From positions 186,001 to 250,000 of the forward strand of contig CAVXDE010000043.1 in NCBI GenBank assembly GCA_963760435.1: 64,000 nucleotides of DNA, in the 5' to 3' direction. Position numbers and translations under genes: made by a program. Under the pieces are notes generated by a model that worked only from the letters and a program-made list of their open reading frames with translations, was not told the origin of the DNA and searched no databases. Source of the DNA: JAFAXD01 sp963760435 (GTDB lineage: Bacteria; Pseudomonadota; Alphaproteobacteria; Rhizobiales; Xanthobacteraceae). Positions 61,058-64,000 of this stretch are shown one piece after another (position 1 is the stretch's first letter; every line of letters starts with the position of its first letter).

Positions 61058-63767
61058 GCGCCGCTTCGGCGGCTTTGAGCTTCAGGGCGTAGAGAGCCTC
61101 GATCGCCTGGCGCGGCGACATCTCATCCGGATTGAGCGTTGCGAGCGCACTCATGACCGGGTTTTCCGGTGCCTGTTCGGTCGCTGCCCCGGCGCCGGTT
61201 CGCGCCGCCACAGCGAACAAGGGCAAGTCATCGATGAGACGCCGTGCATGCGAGGTGCGGTCCCCAGCCTCGAGCTCGGCCAGGATCACCTTGGCCCGTT
61301 CGATCACCGCCGCTGGCAATCCGGCAAGTTTGGCAACCGCAATCCCGTAAGAACGATCCGCCGCGCCGGGTGTGACCTCGTGCAGGAACACGACGTCACC
61401 CTGCCATTCCTTCACGCGCACCGTCACATTGATCAGCCGGTCGAGCTTGGAGGCGAGTGCGGTCAACTCGTGGAAATGGGTCGCGAACAATGCACGGCAG
61501 CGATTGCTCTCGTGCAGATGTTCGATGCTGGCCCAGGCGATTGACAGCCCATCGAAGGTCGCGGTACCGCGGCCGATTTCATCGAGAATGACCAGGGACC
61601 GTTCGGTCGCCTGGTTGAGGATCGCGGCGGTCTCGACCATCTCGACCATGAAGGTGGAACGCCCGCGCGCGAGGTCGTCGGCGGCCCCGACCCGGGAAAA
61701 CAGGCGATCGAGCACGCCGATCGTTGCGCTGCGCGCCGGAACGAAGCTCCCCATTTGGGCGAGCACGGCGATCAGCGCGTTCTGGCGCAGATAGGTCGAT
61801 TTACCGGCCATGTTGGGCCCGGTCACGACGTAGATGCGTCCGGAGCCCGGGTCCGCCGGCGGCGAGAGATCGCAGTCATTGGCGACGAAGGGATCGTCGA
61901 GTGCCTGCTCCACCACGGGGTGGCGGCCACCCTCGATCGCGAATGCGAGGCTCCGATCGATCTGTGGCCGCACGTAACGTCGTTCAGAGGCGAGCGTGGC
62001 CAGCGCGGCGGCAACATCCATCACCGCCAGCGCCTGAGCGGCCGCCTTGATCTCCTCGGCAAGTGCTGTGACGCGTGCGACCAGCGCATCGAAGATTTCA
62101 AGCTCGAGCCCGAGCGCCCGGTCCGCGGCGCTCGCGATCTTTGCTTCCAGCGCTCCGAGTTCAGTGGTGGTGAAACGCACCTGGCCGGCCAGCGTCTGGC
62201 GGTGGATAAAGGTCTGATTGAGCGGCGGCGCCATCAGCTTGTCGCCGTGCTGCGCGGTTACCTCGACAAAATATCCAAGCACGTTGTTGTGCTTGATCTT
62301 GAGGCCGCGCACCTGCGTTTCATCGGCGTAGCGGGCTTGGAGACCTGCGACGACCCGGCGCGACTCATCGCGCAGCGCACGCGTGTCATCGAGTTCCTGC
62401 GCGTAGCCTGGACGAACAAAGCCGCCGTCGCGGCGGAACAAGGGGAGTTCGTCAGCTAAGGCCGCGGTGAGCTCGCCCCTGATCGTGGGATCGGGACATT
62501 TGAGCGCGGAGTTCGCGTCCGCCAACTCTTCCGGCATGGCTTCGCTTGCGGCGACAAGCTCAGCGATCTCCGCCGCAGCCCCCAGCCCATCACGGATCGC
62601 CGCGAGGTCGCGCGGTCCGCCTCTGCCGAGCGCGAGGCGCGCCAATGCGCGCGCCAAGTCCGGCGCGGCCGCGAGCCGCCGACGCAATTCGCTGCGCAGT
62701 GTCGCGTTCGCCAGCATTGCGTCGATGGCATCAAGCCGGCGCCAGATTGCAGCCGGGTCGGTGAGCGGGGCCGACAAACGCCCCGCCAAGAGGCGAAATC
62801 CGGCGGCCGTCACTGTACGATCGATGGCGGAAAGGACGGAGCCGCGCTGCTCGCCGCCGAGCGTGCGCATCAGCTCCAGGTTTGCGCGCGTTGCTGCATC
62901 GATCGCGAGCGTCGCGCCTTCTGCTTCGCGCACTGGCGGGGACAACGGCGGCCGCTTGCCGAGTTGGGTACGCTCCACATAGGTGACACAAGCCGCGGCG
63001 GCGACAAGCTCGAGGCGCGACAGCATCCCGAAGGCTTGCGTGGTCGCAACCGCGAAAAACGATGCGAGCCGGCGTTCGGCGGTGGTGCCGTCGAACACAT
63101 CGCGCGTGAGCGGCGTCACCGGCAGGGTGCGCAGGAAGGGTCCCAGTTCAGGATCATCGTACAGCGCATCCGATGTGATGATCTCGCCCGGCTCGAGGCG
63201 GGCGAGCTCCGCCGTGAGATTGTCGGTCTCGGTCAGACGAAACTCGCCGGTCGACATGTCGAGGAATGCGAGCCCGAACCTACTCTTCTCTCCGACCGAA
63301 GCACGAGCGCGGGCAATGGCGACCAGATAATTGTTGCGCTTGGCGTCGAGCAGGGAATCTTCGGTGAGTGTCCCCGCAGTAACTAGCCGCACAACATCGC
63401 GGCGGACCACGCTCTTGCCGCCGCGCTTGCGTGCTTCCGCCGGATCCTCGGTTTGCTCGCAGACGGCAACGCGATGTCCCTGCGCAATCAGCTTGTGCAG
63501 ATACTCGTCGGAGCGCTCGATCGGCACTCCGCACATGGGAATATCTTTGCCGAGGTGCTTGCCGCGCTTGGTGAGCACAATGCCGAGCGCGCGGCTCGCG
63601 ACTTCCGCATCCTCGAAGAACATCTCGTAGAAGTCGCCCATCCGGTAGAACAACAGACAATCCGGATTGGCGGTTTTGATCTCGACGTACTGCTCCATCA
63701 TCGGCGTGATACGGCCGTTATCGGCCGATGCGCCGGCGTCAGGTGGGGCAGGATTGGCAGCATCCAT
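61014..63767 (-). CDS. mutS: DNA mismatch repair protein MutS
   Basis: A 917-residue mismatch-recognition ATPase. The mismatch-binding motif is MGDFYEMFFEDA, with the phenylalanine wedge and glutamate. The connector, core and clamp domains follow, then the ATPase with Walker A VVTGPNMAGKSTYLRQ, VGAADDLARGRSTFMVEM, Walker B LVILDEIGRGTATFDG and FATHFHELT. It starts fewer than 30 residues ahead of MMEQYVEIK, as is usual. It recruits MutL to replication errors. The end overlaps the convergent OsmC gene. In related genomes mutS is usually found beside glnD; here they are about 4.5 kb apart. Confidence 0.96.
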   Translation of the reverse strand: MDAANPAPPDAGASADNGRITPMMEQYVEIKTANPDCLLFYRMGDFYEMFFEDAEVASRALGIVLTKRGKHLGKDIPMCGVPIERSDEYLHKLIAQGHRVAVCEQTEDPAEARKRGGKSVVRRDVVRLVTAGTLTEDSLLDAKRNNYLVAIARARASVGEKSRFGLAFLDMSTGEFRLTETDNLTAELARLEPGEIITSDALYDDPELGPFLRTLPVTPLTRDVFDGTTAERRLASFFAVATTQAFGMLSRLELVAAAACVTYVERTQLGKRPPLSPPVREAEGATLAIDAATRANLELMRTLGGEQRGSVLSAIDRTVTAAGFRLLAGRLSAPLTDPAAIWRRLDAIDAMLANATLRSELRRRLAAAPDLARALARLALGRGGPRDLAAIRDGLGAAAEIAELVAASEAMPEELADANSALKCPDPTIRGELTAALADELPLFRRDGGFVRPGYAQELDDTRALRDESRRVVAGLQARYADETQVRGLKIKHNNVLGYFVEVTAQHGDKLMAPPLNQTFIHRQTLAGQVRFTTTELGALEAKIASAADRALGLELEIFDALVARVTALAEEIKAAAQALAVMDVAAALATLASERRYVRPQIDRSLAFAIEGGRHPVVEQALDDPFVANDCDLSPPADPGSGRIYVVTGPNMAGKSTYLRQNALIAVLAQMGSFVPARSATIGVLDRLFSRVGAADDLARGRSTFMVEMVETAAILNQATERSLVILDEIGRGTATFDGLSIAWASIEHLHESNRCRALFATHFHELTALASKLDRLINVTVRVKEWQGDVVFLHEVTPGAADRSYGIAVAKLAGLPAAVIERAKVILAELEAGDRTSHARRLIDDLPLFAVAARTGAGAATEQAPENPVMSALATLNPDEMSPRQAIEALYALKLKAAEAAPKPAPSSPRPAGRS

Positions 63768-63843
63768 GCGCGAGACGCTAGCAGATCACGCGTGCGGATT
63801 CATGCGGGGCGGAGGACTTGTCCGCAGCGATGTAAGGCAAATT

Positions 63844-63951
63844 CCTCTCCTTGGTCATCGCCGGGCTGTCCCGGCGACCTCGCTTAGGCGCGCAGCCGTG
63901 CCATCCTAAACGAGATGGCCGGGACAAGCCCGGCCATGACGAACTGAGAGG
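63844..63951. repeat. Palindromic intergenic repeat (CCGGGCTTGTCCCGGCC family)
   Basis: Left block CCTCTCCTTGGTCATCGCC and right block GGCCATGACGAACTGAGAGG are imperfect inverted copies, around inner hairpins such as GGCCGGGACAAGCCCGGCC. This is a common bradyrhizobial intergenic repeat. It lies between mutS and a partial gene at the window edge. Confidence 0.75.
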
Positions 63952-63962
63952 TTGTGGGGTAA

Positions 63963-64000
63963 TTACTTCACAAACTTATGCCCGACCAGTTTCTCGAAGT
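63963..64000 (-). CDS. C-terminal end of an unidentified gene (partial)
   Basis: Reading in from the right edge on the minus strand, an open frame ends FEKLVGHKFVK and a TAA stop at 63963. Only about 12 codons are visible, so neither family nor reality of the gene can be settled. The hydrophilic end with KFVK is compatible with a periplasmic binding protein, but this is weak. Confidence 0.3.
   Translation of the reverse strand, partial: FEKLVGHKFVK

Noticed and set aside
1..64000. tRNA, rRNA, insertion sequence or prophage genes
   Set aside because: None was recognised on either strand; dispersed palindromic repeats are the only mobile-looking DNA.

Overview
The window looks like chromosomal DNA of a high-GC alphaproteobacterium of the Hyphomicrobiales (Rhizobiales), close to Bradyrhizobium, Rhodopseudomonas or the Xanthobacteraceae. 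The reasons are the RegSR/ActSR-type redox two-component system, an MmcB-type repair protein, a PHA-granule-region protein, a PhaZ depolymerase, linked glnD and mutS, two Liv-type ABC uptake systems, frequent GTG/TTG starts, and many short palindromic intergenic repeats typical of that group. The taxonomy is an inference. I saw no rRNA, tRNA, transposase, phage gene or CRISPR array.

Layout. 1-1942: start of a branched-chain-type ABC transporter operon (livH, livM, livG cut by the window edge). 2044-8476: oxidative catabolism genes (FAD monooxygenase, a 3-hydroxyisobutyrate-dehydrogenase-like enzyme, HbpS/GlcG-like protein, LLM flavin monooxygenase, MmcB, then an amidohydrolase / small protein / Rieske ferredoxin operon). 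8530-11213: an operon of a di-iron ODP-like protein, a RegB-type kinase and a RegA-type regulator. 11278-12740: an LLM oxidoreductase gene bracketed by inverted repeats. 12851-18982: PHA-region protein, M20 peptidase, orphan CoxL-like molybdoenzyme, and a B12-binding radical SAM protein. 18983-19871: a repeat-rich gap. 19872-25717: an RND efflux pair convergent with a beta-barrel-like protein and a His-rich secreted protein. 25888-30569: a complete Liv-type ABC operon.

30681-43525 is a catabolic block: HCCA-isomerase-like protein, two FAH-family hydrolases, acyl-CoA synthetase, mandelate-racemase-family enzyme, GST, ACMSD-like amidohydrolase, MFS transporter, DoxX protein, alpha/beta hydrolase, a TonB/TolA-like protein and pobA. 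43593-50190 holds a zinc-ribbon protein, an IF-1 paralogue, a cold-shock protein, an ABC-2 exporter, PhaZ, a YgjP-like metallopeptidase and a Bcr/CflA exporter. 50192-63767 has PBP1A, a secreted hydrolase, glnD and mutS. An oppositely oriented SsuABC-like transporter, alcohol dehydrogenase and OsmC module sits between glnD and mutS.

Taken together, the genes describe a soil-type heterotroph equipped to import and degrade aromatic or other carboxylated compounds, with redox regulation, storage-polymer use and detoxification. Four otherwise intact genes each carry exactly one extra base. This looks more like systematic homopolymer overcalls in the sequence than four independent gene deaths. The most biologically interesting point is the translational coupling of a probable di-iron oxygen-binding protein to the RegB/RegA redox system.
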